From positions 1-12,147 of the forward strand of contig CALISP010000170.1 in NCBI GenBank assembly GCA_938041705.1: a stretch of DNA of 12,147 nt, written 5' to 3'. Numbering within the stretch: position 1 is the stretch's first letter; each line of letters starts with the position of its first letter. This DNA comes from an uncultured Cocleimonas sp. (GTDB taxonomy: Bacteria; Pseudomonadota; Gammaproteobacteria; Thiotrichales; Thiotrichaceae). The position numbers and the translations under genes were made by a program. The notes beneath the pieces were generated by a model. That model saw only the letters and a list, made by a program, of their open reading frames with translations. It did not search any database and had not been told where the DNA came from. This document shows, piece after piece, positions 1 to 6,306 of this stretch.

Positions 1-1
1 A

Positions 2-622
2 ATTAAGGGCGAACTGTTAATTGGCACCAGTCACCATGTGAGCATGCATCGATTGCCACCTATCTTGAGAAAATATCGTCAGCAATACAATGATGTTCAT
101 TTAGATATGACATTCGGCGAATCTGACATTATGTGCAAATTGGTTGAACGTGGTGAGATAGAGTTAGCGGTAGTTACTCTGCCTAAAACTCTACCTGATA
201 GTCTAAAGAAACAAGTATTGTGGGTGGATAGCTTACATTTAGTCGTTGGGCCAGATCATCCCTTATTAAAGCAATCGAGAATGAAACAATCAAAAATCAC
301 ACTTGAACAGTTAGCAGAATACCCCTGTGTATTACCCAGTGAAGTTACTGAGACCTATAGGGTTATCAATCGAGAAATGAAACGTTCTGGCTTAACACTC
401 AATGTACAAATGACAAATAACAATCTAGATACTTTAAAGATGTTAGTTGGTGCAGGTTTCGGCTGGACCTTACTACCACAAACGTTGCTAGATAAATCCG
501 TTCAAGAAATTAAATTAGATAAAATAGAAATACAATTTGAGCGAGAGCTGGGAGTAGTCATTCACCGTAAACGAAGTCTATCAAACGCTGCAAAAGCTAT
601 GCAAAAAATGCTTGTTCAATAG
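2..622 (+). CDS. LysR-family transcriptional regulator, C-terminal part (cut at window start)
   Basis: The reading frame is open from base 2 and ends at TAG 620-622, giving about 206 residues. It begins KGELLIGTSHHVSMHRLPP, the usual first strand of a LysR effector-binding domain (LysR_substrate, a periplasmic-binding-protein-like fold), and continues with ELAVVTLP and VGAGFGWTLLP, also typical of that domain. The N-terminal helix-turn-helix (about 90 residues) must lie left of the window. GTG 38 is an internal valine codon, not the start, because homology-like sequence continues upstream of it. Family members are cytoplasmic DNA-binding regulators that respond to a small molecule. The ligand and target genes cannot be told from this fragment, and no link to the downstream regulon is visible: 327 bases of non-coding DNA and a convergent gene separate them. 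Confidence 0.9.
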   Translation: MKGELLIGTSHHVSMHRLPPILRKYRQQYNDVHLDMTFGESDIMCKLVERGEIELAVVTLPKTLPDSLKKQVLWVDSLHLVVGPDHPLLKQSRMKQSKITLEQLAEYPCVLPSEVTETYRVINREMKRSGLTLNVQMTNNNLDTLKMLVGAGFGWTLLPQTLLDKSVQEIKLDKIEIQFERELGVVIHRKRSLSNAAKAMQKMLVQ

Positions 623-643
623 AAATAGTACGATTGTAGAATG

Positions 644-664
644 ACACCCTCCAACTTTTTTAGC
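644..664 (+). repeat. Dispersed C-rich motif, degenerate copy
   Basis: ACACCCTCCAAC followed by T6 and AGC starts 22 bases after the stop of the LysR fragment. It differs from the 11645 copy (ACACCCCCCTAC, T5, AGC) at only a few positions and shares its TAGC flank, which is why I count it as a member. Confidence 0.5.
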
Positions 665-751
665 ATTATTAACTTTGCTCACCTTATTAGCACAGGTATT
701 TCCTACGGAAATTCCTGCATACTTTTTAGCTCTTGGTGAGCCTATAAAAGC

Positions 752-771
752 AACACCCCCCCTACTTTTGA
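752..771 (+). repeat. Dispersed C-rich motif, ACACCCCCCTACTTTTGA type
   Basis: Reads AACACCCCCCCTACTTTTGA, with seven C where the copies at 6054 and 11645 have six. It is flanked by AAAAG (746-750), which could pair with CTTTT (765-769) to put the C-run in a hairpin loop. Function unknown. Confidence 0.65.
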
Positions 772-846
772 CTAATATTGATGCGGCTACGCCTTCCCTT
801 CGGGCTAGCATTAAACAACAAGACTATTGTCTCGCTGAAGCTCGGC

Positions 847-870
847 ACGTTTTTGTTGACTAAAAAACGT
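847..870. terminator. Weak hairpin, possible bidirectional terminator
   Basis: ACGTTTTT (847-854) and AAAAACGT (863-870) form a perfect 8-bp inverted repeat with an 8-base loop. The stem is AT-rich, with T-runs in the stem itself rather than after it, so it is not a textbook intrinsic terminator. It lies between a plus-strand gene end (622) and a minus-strand gene end (950), the place where a shared terminator would be expected. Confidence 0.35.
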
Positions 871-901
871 AAATAGAACTTATGCAAAGCTAGCCTATAT
901 T

Positions 902-928
902 TGATACGCCTGATACGCCTGATACGCC
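902..928. repeat. Three perfect tandem copies of TGATACGCC
   Basis: The 9-bp unit TGATACGCC occurs at 902-910, 911-919 and 920-928 with no mismatch, 22 bases beyond the stop codon of the minus-strand lyase-like gene. It is non-coding. Perfect copies suggest recent slippage, so the copy number may vary between strains. Confidence 0.85.
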
Positions 929-949
929 TAAAGTAACTTATTGTTAAAA

Positions 950-1615
950 CTAAATAGAATAAGACTCTGAGTCTATATCACCCAACCAAGTCCACATCGC
1001 CAAGAGAGGCTTATCTTTAGTCTTCATTTGATGGGGTTGATTTTCTACATGATGAACAAACTCACCCACTCCATGAATAGAAGGCTCATTATCATCAACT
1101 GCCCAAGCTGCCTCCCCATGTAATACTAAGTAGAGTTCTTCAGCCGCATGCTGATGTTTAGCATAGTGAATCTCTGGATCTTGAAGTAATAAACCAAAAC
1201 GAAACCTAGAGTCTTCTATCATTCCTGATGGACCAATAATCTCGACCACTGCAACATGATTTGTAATCTCTGCAGGAAGCCTTCCAAAACCTGAAGGTCT
1301 CCATGCTAGTGACTCATAACAATCATTTAAATCATGTAACAACGGACTAGCATTATTATTTAAGAAGCCCTTAAGAAGCTCATTAATATATTCATGAGAA
1401 TCTATAGAAAAAGAGGTTTTATTTTTTAAATCAACGTTATTTGAATCGACGTCATTTAAATCAATGTCATTTGTATTTGCTTTTTTATTAGTATGAAAAT
1501 TTGTAATATCAAACGTTGATAATAAATCAAAGGTTGTTTGAGCGATGGCGCTCGGATCTTTCTTATATTGCAAAGCTGCGTTATGAATAAATGATTGATA
1601 CGCTTTTATCTTCAT
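950..1615 (-). CDS. Cupin protein of the DMSP-lyase family (DddL/DddQ/DddW-like)
   Basis: This 221-residue protein has a helical N-terminal part and a C-terminal cupin barrel. The metal motif is H154-x-H156-x3-E160, with Tyr162 two residues after the Glu and a second-motif His195. The same arrangement (HxHxxxExY, then His about 35 residues on) holds the metal in the DddQ, DddW and DddK lyases, which split dimethylsulfoniopropionate into dimethyl sulfide and acrylate. The ending LLAMWTWLGDI also resembles that family. Tyr151 or Tyr162 could be the catalytic base. Residues 49-63 are three repeats of an N-[DN]-[IV]-D-x pentapeptide, an unusual linker. The gene lies 28 bases after the LysR gene on the same strand, so co-transcription is likely; no strong Shine-Dalgarno is seen. 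The family also contains members not shown to act on DMSP, and no other DMSP gene is nearby. The family call is fairly firm; the substrate is open. Confidence 0.75.
   Translation of the reverse strand: MKIKAYQSFIHNAALQYKKDPSAIAQTTFDLLSTFDITNFHTNKKANTNDIDLNDVDSNNVDLKNKTSFSIDSHEYINELLKGFLNNNASPLLHDLNDCYESLAWRPSGFGRLPAEITNHVAVVEIIGPSGMIEDSRFRFGLLLQDPEIHYAKHQHAAEELYLVLHGEAAWAVDDNEPSIHGVGEFVHHVENQPHQMKTKDKPLLAMWTWLGDIDSESYSI
1428..1472 (-). repeat. 15-bp tandem repeat (3 copies) inside the lyase-like gene
   Basis: Plus-strand units are AAATCAACGTTATTT (1428-1442), GAATCGACGTCATTT (1443-1457) and AAATCAATGTCATTT (1458-1472). The length is a multiple of three, so each unit adds five residues (N-D-I-D-L, N-D-V-D-S, N-N-V-D-L) without a frameshift. 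They sit between the N-terminal helices and the cupin barrel. Confidence 0.85.
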
Positions 1616-1643
1616 AATGTTATTAATATTACTTTGAATTTCT

Positions 1644-2567
1644 TTATTTTATATTCTGTATTTTGTCTTCAACGAGAAAAGATTCACTCTTTAATAAATG
1701 TCGCAGACGCTTGTGTATTTCCTGAGCTGCTTGCCCTAATGGCTGATCACTTGATGTAACCATAGCAATTTCATTACTTATTTTTGGAGTAAATGGCCGC
1801 CACTCTACATTATCATTAAGCTCTGCCTTGCCATTAAAACAATCAACAATGGCAACTTTTTCACCTTGAGAAACCATATTTCTTGCAATCGCAAAATAGT
1901 AACTAGAAAAATTACGAATTATTGAAATATTCTTTTCAGATAAGTGTCTTTCTAAACGTCGATCAACCATATGATCACCAGTAATTGACACAACTGAACG
2001 ATTTTCTAAGTCTTTAGGTTCGACCACTGAAAGCTGAGATAAAGGATCATCTTTATGCATGATACAAACGCATTCACTGTAAAAGGTTTCTGTATTAAGA
2101 CCTGCAACGGGAACAGGTGAATCAATAATTCCAATATCAATTTGCTGACTACTCACCCAAGAAGCGATTTGTCGAGAGCTATGAATTCTCATCTCAACAT
2201 TCACATCCGGATAATCTAATTGGAAATCAGCAATAAGTTTTGGCATCACATTCATTGCCAACACTCCATTTAAAGCAATACTTACTCCACCGATAGCTCC
2301 TGACCTTATCTCTTTAACACGTTGCTCAATCCGAGATACAGCAAATAAACCCTGTTCAACTTCTGCATGCAAAAGCAACGCTTCACTCGTAGGAACAAAA
2401 AAACCTTTGGACCGATGAAACAAACGAAAACCCATATCTGCTTCCATATTGCTTAAGGCAATACTTACAGCAGGTTGAGTTAAATTAAGTTTTTGAGCTG
2501 CACGTGATACTGATCCCGCTTCGATTAATGCAACAAAGACCTCTAAATGTCTTAGCTTTAAATGGAT
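1644..2567 (-). CDS. LysR-family transcriptional regulator with a non-canonical (ATC) start
   Basis: Counted from ATC at 2567-2565 the protein has 307 residues, the normal LysR length. The N-terminus IHLKLRHLEVFVALIEAG and then SVSRAAQKLNLTQPAVS form the complete winged helix-turn-helix, followed by a linker helix and an effector-binding domain (GGVSIALNGVLAMNVMPKL onward). The first ATG in this frame, at 2447, would remove almost the whole DNA-binding domain, so it is not the real start. No ATG, GTG or TTG occurs between that ATG and an in-frame TAG at 2588-2586. AGAGG sits 9 bases before the ATC, an ideal ribosome-site spacing. The gene is divergent from the small cupin gene and lies upstream of the lyase-like gene on its own strand. 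It is the likely regulator of both via the dyads at 2633 and 3163. Alternatives are a decayed start codon or a sequence error. Confidence 0.85.
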   Translation of the reverse strand: MHLKLRHLEVFVALIEAGSVSRAAQKLNLTQPAVSIALSNMEADMGFRLFHRSKGFFVPTSEALLLHAEVEQGLFAVSRIEQRVKEIRSGAIGGVSIALNGVLAMNVMPKLIADFQLDYPDVNVEMRIHSSRQIASWVSSQQIDIGIIDSPVPVAGLNTETFYSECVCIMHKDDPLSQLSVVEPKDLENRSVVSITGDHMVDRRLERHLSEKNISIIRNFSSYYFAIARNMVSQGEKVAIVDCFNGKAELNDNVEWRPFTPKISNEIAMVTSSDQPLGQAAQEIHKRLRHLLKSESFLVEDKIQNIK

Positions 2568-2632
2568 AAGTAATTTCCTCTTTATCTATAGTATGAATGT
2601 CATTCTTACAAGTAACTTTCTTGTATTAACAA

Positions 2633-2661
2633 ATCGAATATTATAATAATTTGTATTCAAT
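2633..2661. promoter_or_regulatory. Operator-like dyad 1: ATCGAATA-N13-TATTCAAT
   Basis: ATCGAATA (2633-2640) and TATTCAAT (2654-2661) are inverted repeats with one mismatch and 13 bases between them. The same arms with the same spacing recur at 3163-3191. It lies in the gap between the LysR gene and the divergent small cupin gene and touches the putative -35 box of the latter, as expected for a LysR activator site. Binding is inferred, not shown. Confidence 0.75.
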
Positions 2662-2689
2662 TGCTTTAATTTTGTAAGCTTAATATGAT
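2661..2689 (+). promoter_or_regulatory. Putative sigma-70 promoter of the small cupin gene
   Basis: TTGCTT (2661-2666), a 17-base spacer and TATGAT (2684-2689) make a good sigma-70-type promoter. The -35 box directly abuts dyad 1. Transcription would begin near 2696, leaving a leader of about 36 bases before ATG 2732. Confidence 0.5.
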
Positions 2690-2731
2690 AATAATCAATC
2701 AGTAGCTTATTAAATTAACAGAGACAGAAAT

Positions 2732-3097
2732 ATGTCATTAAATATTATTAACTTCTCAGATAACAAAGGTGAGTTCTTTGATGTCCGCTTAAAAGACAAC
2801 CCAGAAAGGTTATTAGAAGGTGATCCTAGGCATCAAACAACAGTTCATTTCAGTAACGACTCAGCGAATGTTGTTGCAGGAGTTTGGACAGCAACCGCAG
2901 GTAAATTTCAAGTCGCTACAGAACGAGATGAATTCTGTCACATCGTTTCTGGTAAAGCCGAATTGGTTGATCAGGATGGACATGGGATTACATTCGTGAC
3001 GGGTGATGCATTCGTTATTCCTAATGGTTTTGACGGACATTGGAATGTCATAGAAACCACCACTAAGCATTTTGTAATATACAAATATGATGTCTAG
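2732..3097 (+). CDS. Small single-domain cupin, DUF861/Cupin_3 type
   Basis: This 121-residue cytoplasmic protein is a single cupin barrel. The series G50-V-W52, E64..E67-F-C-H70, SG74, DG83, GDAFVIPNGF (91-100), W104 and a late K112 fits the DUF861 (Cupin_3, PF05899) pattern found in small proteins related to ureidoglycine aminohydrolase and EutQ. Such proteins are often encoded beside amine-oxidising flavoproteins, but their reactions are mostly unknown. ATG 2732 has only a weak AGAGACAG ribosome site. The gene is first in the plus-strand series and has its own promoter with dyad 1. About 200 bases with a second dyad separate it from the next gene, so it seems to be an independent transcript of the same regulon. 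An enzymatic role is possible but unproven. Confidence 0.8.
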   Translation: MSLNIINFSDNKGEFFDVRLKDNPERLLEGDPRHQTTVHFSNDSANVVAGVWTATAGKFQVATERDEFCHIVSGKAELVDQDGHGITFVTGDAFVIPNGFDGHWNVIETTTKHFVIYKYDV

Positions 3098-3099
3098 AA

Positions 3100-3116
3100 A
3101 AAGGAAAACATCCTTT
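3100..3116 (+). terminator. Small hairpin just after the cupin gene
   Basis: AAAGGA (3100-3105) and TCCTTT (3111-3116) pair perfectly around a 5-base loop, three bases after the TAG stop. There is no clear T-run after the stem, so it may be a weak terminator or a 3'-end stabiliser separating the cupin transcript from the next gene. Confidence 0.35.
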
Positions 3117-3162
3117 AAAGCATATCAAAAGGACTTTCTTCGAACATATCTAATATAAATAT

Positions 3163-3191
3163 ATCGAATATTATTATAACTTATATTCAAT
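3163..3191. promoter_or_regulatory. Operator-like dyad 2: ATCGAATA-N13-TATTCAAT
   Basis: ATCGAATA (3163-3170) and TATTCAAT (3184-3191) repeat dyad 1 exactly in both arms and in the 13-base spacing, and the following TTG is also shared. At its centre T3171 and A3183 give the T-N11-A layout typical of LysR sites; dyad 1 has T-N11-G at the same place. TTGATT (3191-3196) abuts it as a possible -35, but the -10 at 17 bases (TACTCT, 3214-3219) is poor. It precedes the oxidoreductase gene at 3300. Confidence 0.75.
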
Positions 3192-3232
3192 TGATTAAAG
3201 TGATTTTGACTTCTACTCTATTATAGAGAGTT

Positions 3233-3283
3233 TCTAAAGCATCAAGAGACCCCCGACTTTATTAGACCCCTTTAGACTTTAAG
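3233..3283 (+). other. Repetitive, foldable leader of the oxidoreductase gene
   Basis: TCTAAAG (3233-3239) is the inverted copy of CTTTAGA (3270-3276). Between and after them are two imperfect direct copies of GACCCC-n-GACTTTA (starting near 3247 and 3265). The segment lies just before ATG 3300, in the expected 5' untranslated region, and distantly resembles the C-rich motifs elsewhere in the window. No riboswitch class is recognised. Confidence 0.4.
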
Positions 3284-3299
3284 AGCCCATTTATTCCTA

Positions 3300-4661
3300 A
3301 TGACTAGTATCACTAAATCTATGCATGAAGATTCAGTATGTACTGCTGACTATAGAGAGACTCCTCTATGGTTAGACGATATAAGTGATCCGCCATCATT
3401 ACCCGACAAACCTCTAGAATCAGTTGATGTGGCAATTGTGGGTTCCGGTTATACAGGACTCAATGCAGCACTTGAAACAGTAAGAGGTGGATTAAGCACC
3501 TTAGTATTAGATGCTGAAGATATTGGCTGGGGATGTAGCTCCCGTAATGGCGGACAAATTAGCACTAGCGTTAAACCAAGCTTTCAAAAGTTGAGTGCCC
3601 GATATGATGCTAACACCGCGCGAGGAATCCGCAGAGAAGGTGAAACGGCATTAGAATGGATTGAAGATCTAATTGAACAAGAATCCATTGATTGTAATTT
3701 TGTTCGTTCAGGACGTTTTCATGCTGCACATACACCCAAACATTTTAAAGATTTAATTAAAGAAGCAGAACAATTAAAACAAAATGAAGGTATTGAATCG
3801 CTTCATGTTCCAAGAAACGAACAACACAAAGAACTTGGTTCAGATAGTTATTATGGTGGAGTCGTATTTACTCGACATGCTTCAATACATCCAGCTAAAT
3901 ATCACCGTGGATTATTAAACAGTGCTATAGAAGCTGGAGTCCACCTTACAAGCAATTGTGCGGTAATAAATATCGAAGAACAAAAACAAGGATATTTATT
4001 AACCACCCAAAAAGGTCCTGTTGTTGCTAAGCAAGTAATCATTGCTACTAATGGCTATACCTCTAATTTAACACCTTGGCTTCAGCGTCGTGTCATTCCT
4101 ATTGGTAGTTATGTTATTGCCACAGAACCATTACCAACAGCATTAATGGATAAATTATTCCCTAAAGATCGGATTGTCAGTGATACCTGCAAGGTTGTTT
4201 ACTATTACAGACCTTCACCAGATCGTAAACGAATCGTGTTTGGGGGGCGAGTGTCAGCTTCTGAAACCAACCCAAAGATTAGTGGACCTAGGCTTTATAA
4301 GGAAATGTGTAGAATTTTTCCTGAACTTGCAAATTATAAAATATCTCATTCTTGGATGGGGACAGTCGCTTATACCTTTGATGAGACTGCTCATACTGGT
4401 TCACATAAAGGCCTTCATTATTCCTTAGGTTATTGTGGATCTGGAGTTTCAATGTCTAGTTATTTGGGTATGCGTTTAGGCCAAAAAGTATTAGGTAAAG
4501 CAGAAGGGAAAACACCTTTTGATGACCTGCCCTTTCCAACACGCCCTTTTTACACGGGTAACCCATGGTTTTTACCCGCAACAGTAAAAATGTACCAATG
4601 GCGAGATCAGCTACAACGTCAATATGCAAAAGCAACCACAGCTAAACTAAAAACTAAGTAA
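3300..4661 (+). CDS. FAD-dependent amine oxidoreductase of the DAO family (PuuB/OrdL-like)
   Basis: The 453-residue protein carries the FAD-binding Rossmann motif at DVAIVGSGYTG (glycines 48, 50, 53) and the SRNGGQ segment (81-86) seen in gamma-glutamylputrescine oxidase PuuB and its relatives. The DAO fold runs through to a C-terminal GYCGSGVSMSSYLG, the usual second flavin contact. Length and domain order match PuuB closely. Family members oxidise a secondary or primary amine to an imine that hydrolyses to an aldehyde or ketone; the exact amine here is unknown. ATG 3300 has no clear ribosome site, and Met8 (3321) is an alternative start with the fold intact. It is preceded by dyad 2 and followed after 5 bases by a second flavoprotein gene, so the two are surely co-transcribed. 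Residue 79 before SSRNGGQ is Cys, where PuuB has Ala. Confidence 0.88.
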   Translation: MTSITKSMHEDSVCTADYRETPLWLDDISDPPSLPDKPLESVDVAIVGSGYTGLNAALETVRGGLSTLVLDAEDIGWGCSSRNGGQISTSVKPSFQKLSARYDANTARGIRREGETALEWIEDLIEQESIDCNFVRSGRFHAAHTPKHFKDLIKEAEQLKQNEGIESLHVPRNEQHKELGSDSYYGGVVFTRHASIHPAKYHRGLLNSAIEAGVHLTSNCAVINIEEQKQGYLLTTQKGPVVAKQVIIATNGYTSNLTPWLQRRVIPIGSYVIATEPLPTALMDKLFPKDRIVSDTCKVVYYYRPSPDRKRIVFGGRVSASETNPKISGPRLYKEMCRIFPELANYKISHSWMGTVAYTFDETAHTGSHKGLHYSLGYCGSGVSMSSYLGMRLGQKVLGKAEGKTPFDDLPFPTRPFYTGNPWFLPATVKMYQWRDQLQRQYAKATTAKLKTK

Positions 4662-4666
4662 AGATT

Positions 4667-6040
4667 ATGAGCAAATTAACCATACAAGAACCTGCACGTG
4701 AAATTGATGTCATTCATGAGACTGATGTCTTAGTCGTAGGTTCTGGACCAGGAGGCTTGCCTGCCGCTTTAGCAGCTGCACGTGCTGGAGCAGAAGTTAC
4801 CTTAGTAGAACGTTTTGGCTGTTTTGGTGGAAACTTAACCGTAGTTGGCGTTGAAGGCATGCATTGGTATCGACACGAAGAGACTATCGAATCTGATGGA
4901 ATCGTGCGTGAATTTGAAGAAAAATCCAAAGAGATGGGAGCTGCCGCACCTGAATCACAATCACTGTCTTATGAGATCGATTCTGAAGGGTTTAAGTTAG
5001 TTGCTGATCAATTTGTTTTAAATGAACCAAACATTCGTCCCATGCTTCATCGTCAATTTGTGGCGCCAATTATGGAAGGCAATGTGATTAAAGGAATCAT
5101 CGTAGAGTCAAAAGCAGGACGCGAAGCGATACTTGCGAAACGTGTGATTGATGCTACTGGTGATGCTGATGTTGCCGAACGCGCAGGCGCAAAAACCTTT
5201 CTAACACCCAAAGAAAAAATGATGGCTGCATCTGTCATGTTTCATGTGGCAGGTGTTGATAAAACCAAATTCATGAATGGCATTAAAGAGGATCCTCAGA
5301 CCTACAAAGATTGGGCAGGTGGAGGTGAATGGAATATTGAAACGTCAGGTAAAGAAGATGACATGTTCTCTCCATTCCTTAAGAAGCCCTTTGAACAAGC
5401 GATTAAAGATGGACATATCCCTGCAAATCTAACCACTATCGCTGGTACATGGGGAGTAATGCACGATACGGGTGAGCTTACCTACATGAATCTGGTTCAA
5501 ATGGATGATTGCGACGGCACGGACCCAGATTCACTCACTACTTTCGAAATTGAAGGTAGACGCCAAGCAATGTTGGCAATTGATGCTTTACGTCGTTACA
5601 CACCAGGGTGTGATGGTATTCGTCTACGTAACTTCGGTATGTCGATAGGTATCCGCGATACTCGCAAAGTTAACTGTCATTACAACATGACTTCATTGGA
5701 TGTACGCGAACAAGGCCGCTTTGAAGACAGTATTGGTATTTTCCCAGAATTTATAGACGGTTATGGAATTCTTATTTTACCAACTACAGGACGTTATTTC
5801 CAAGTACCGTATCGTAATGTGTTACCAAAAGGCATCGAAAATTTACTGGTATCTGGACGTTCGACAGGTGGCGATAGAGACAGTCATGCAGCTACCAGAA
5901 ATATGGCCTGTTGCGCGGTGATTGGACAAGGTGCAGGAATAGCTGCGGCGCTCTCAGTAAAAACGGGTAAATCTTTAAAAGTAGTCAAAGTACAGGATAT
6001 TCAGAAAGAGTTAGAACGCCAAGGTGCTCGACATCATTAA
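4667..6040 (+). CDS. FAD-dependent oxidoreductase, FAD_oxidored (PF12831) type
   Basis: The 457-residue protein begins with a Rossmann motif (TDVLVVGSGPGGLPAALAAA; glycines 25, 27, 29, 30) and Glu48 in VER to bind the FAD ribose, then CFGGNLT. DATGDADVAERAGA in the middle and LLVSGRSTGGDRDSHAATRN near the C-terminus are hallmarks of the FAD_oxidored family, which is related to fumarate reductase flavoproteins. No signal peptide is present, so it acts in the cytoplasm. It starts 5 bases after the previous stop with a weak TAAAG ribosome site inside the upstream gene's end. Two flavoproteins of different families in one operon suggest successive oxidations of one substrate, or a dehydrogenase plus a partner. 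Electron acceptor and substrate are unknown. No frameshift or truncation is seen. Confidence 0.85.
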   Translation: MSKLTIQEPAREIDVIHETDVLVVGSGPGGLPAALAAARAGAEVTLVERFGCFGGNLTVVGVEGMHWYRHEETIESDGIVREFEEKSKEMGAAAPESQSLSYEIDSEGFKLVADQFVLNEPNIRPMLHRQFVAPIMEGNVIKGIIVESKAGREAILAKRVIDATGDADVAERAGAKTFLTPKEKMMAASVMFHVAGVDKTKFMNGIKEDPQTYKDWAGGGEWNIETSGKEDDMFSPFLKKPFEQAIKDGHIPANLTTIAGTWGVMHDTGELTYMNLVQMDDCDGTDPDSLTTFEIEGRRQAMLAIDALRRYTPGCDGIRLRNFGMSIGIRDTRKVNCHYNMTSLDVREQGRFEDSIGIFPEFIDGYGILILPTTGRYFQVPYRNVLPKGIENLLVSGRSTGGDRDSHAATRNMACCAVIGQGAGIAAALSVKTGKSLKVVKVQDIQKELERQGARHH

Positions 6041-6053
6041 ATATATTTAAAAG

Positions 6054-6071
6054 ACACCCCCCTACTTTTGA
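6054..6071 (+). repeat. Dispersed C-rich motif, ACACCCCCCTACTTTTGA type
   Basis: Reads ACACCCCCCTACTTTTGA and starts 14 bases after the stop of the second flavoprotein gene. AAAAG (6049-6053) can pair with CTTTT (6065-6069), as at the 752 copy. A TTTTTAG stretch follows at about 6076. It may help end the flavoprotein transcript. Confidence 0.65.
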
Positions 6072-6251
6072 TGGTTTTTAGGGTTAAAATCAATAAGCAT
6101 ACATATGATTTTATTAATAAAACCTTCTAGTTTTTAGACTAATCAACAGCTGATATTTAGCAAATATAGTCTCTTTATATAAGTAAAAAAGTTACGGTCA
6201 ATTATCGTTGTTAAAGACCTAAGGCTAAGTAAGAAGGAAGTAGAACATTAT

Positions 6252-6272
6252 TCGTCATGAGTACTTTGACGA
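6252..6272. promoter_or_regulatory. Inverted repeat TCGTCA-N9-TGACGA upstream of the binding-protein gene
   Basis: TCGTCA (6252-6257) and TGACGA (6267-6272) are a perfect 6-bp dyad, 34 bases before ATG 6307. It differs from the two GAATA dyads, so the transporter may have its own control. It could be a protein site or a leader hairpin. The remainder of 6072-6306 is AT-rich, with no clear promoter that I can defend. Confidence 0.4.
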
Positions 6273-6306
6273 CTGTTATTAATTAATATATCCAAGGAGA
6301 GTTAGA

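Larger units (their letters stand above)
623..949. other. Non-coding, structured intergenic region between convergent genes
   Basis: No convincing gene lies here. Two ORFs overlap it on opposite strands (TTG 675 to 863 plus; 811 to 581 minus), but neither has a good ribosome site or a recognisable domain. It holds two C-rich dispersed motifs (644-664 and 752-771), a short GC-rich segment at 783-809 able to form GCTA-c-GCC/GGC-TAGC, a small AGAC-TATT-GTCT hairpin (821-832), an ACGTTTTT/AAAAACGT hairpin (847-870) and three copies of a 9-bp repeat (902-928). The flanking genes converge on this region, so some of these structures could end transcription from either side. A small RNA cannot be excluded. 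Confidence 0.6.

Noticed and set aside
581..811. 76-codon minus-strand ORF overlapping the LysR fragment's end
   Set aside because: No ribosome site or domain. It is antisense to a real gene at one end and covers the dispersed motif at the other.
675..863. 62-codon plus-strand ORF in the first intergenic region
   Set aside because: It starts with TTG, has no ribosome site, runs through the C-rich motif and hairpins, and resembles no family. An overlapping minus-strand ORF is equally long, which fits chance openness.
902..928. Possible CRISPR array
   Set aside because: Units are 9 bases, directly adjacent, without spacers, and no cas gene is present.
1644..2447. LysR gene starting at ATG 2447
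   Set aside because: This start would remove most of the helix-turn-helix that is clearly coded in frame upstream to 2567.
950..6040. Complete DMSP degradation locus
   Set aside because: Only one lyase-like cupin is present. No demethylase, acrylate-use or BCCT transporter gene is seen, so the DMSP reading is limited to family resemblance.
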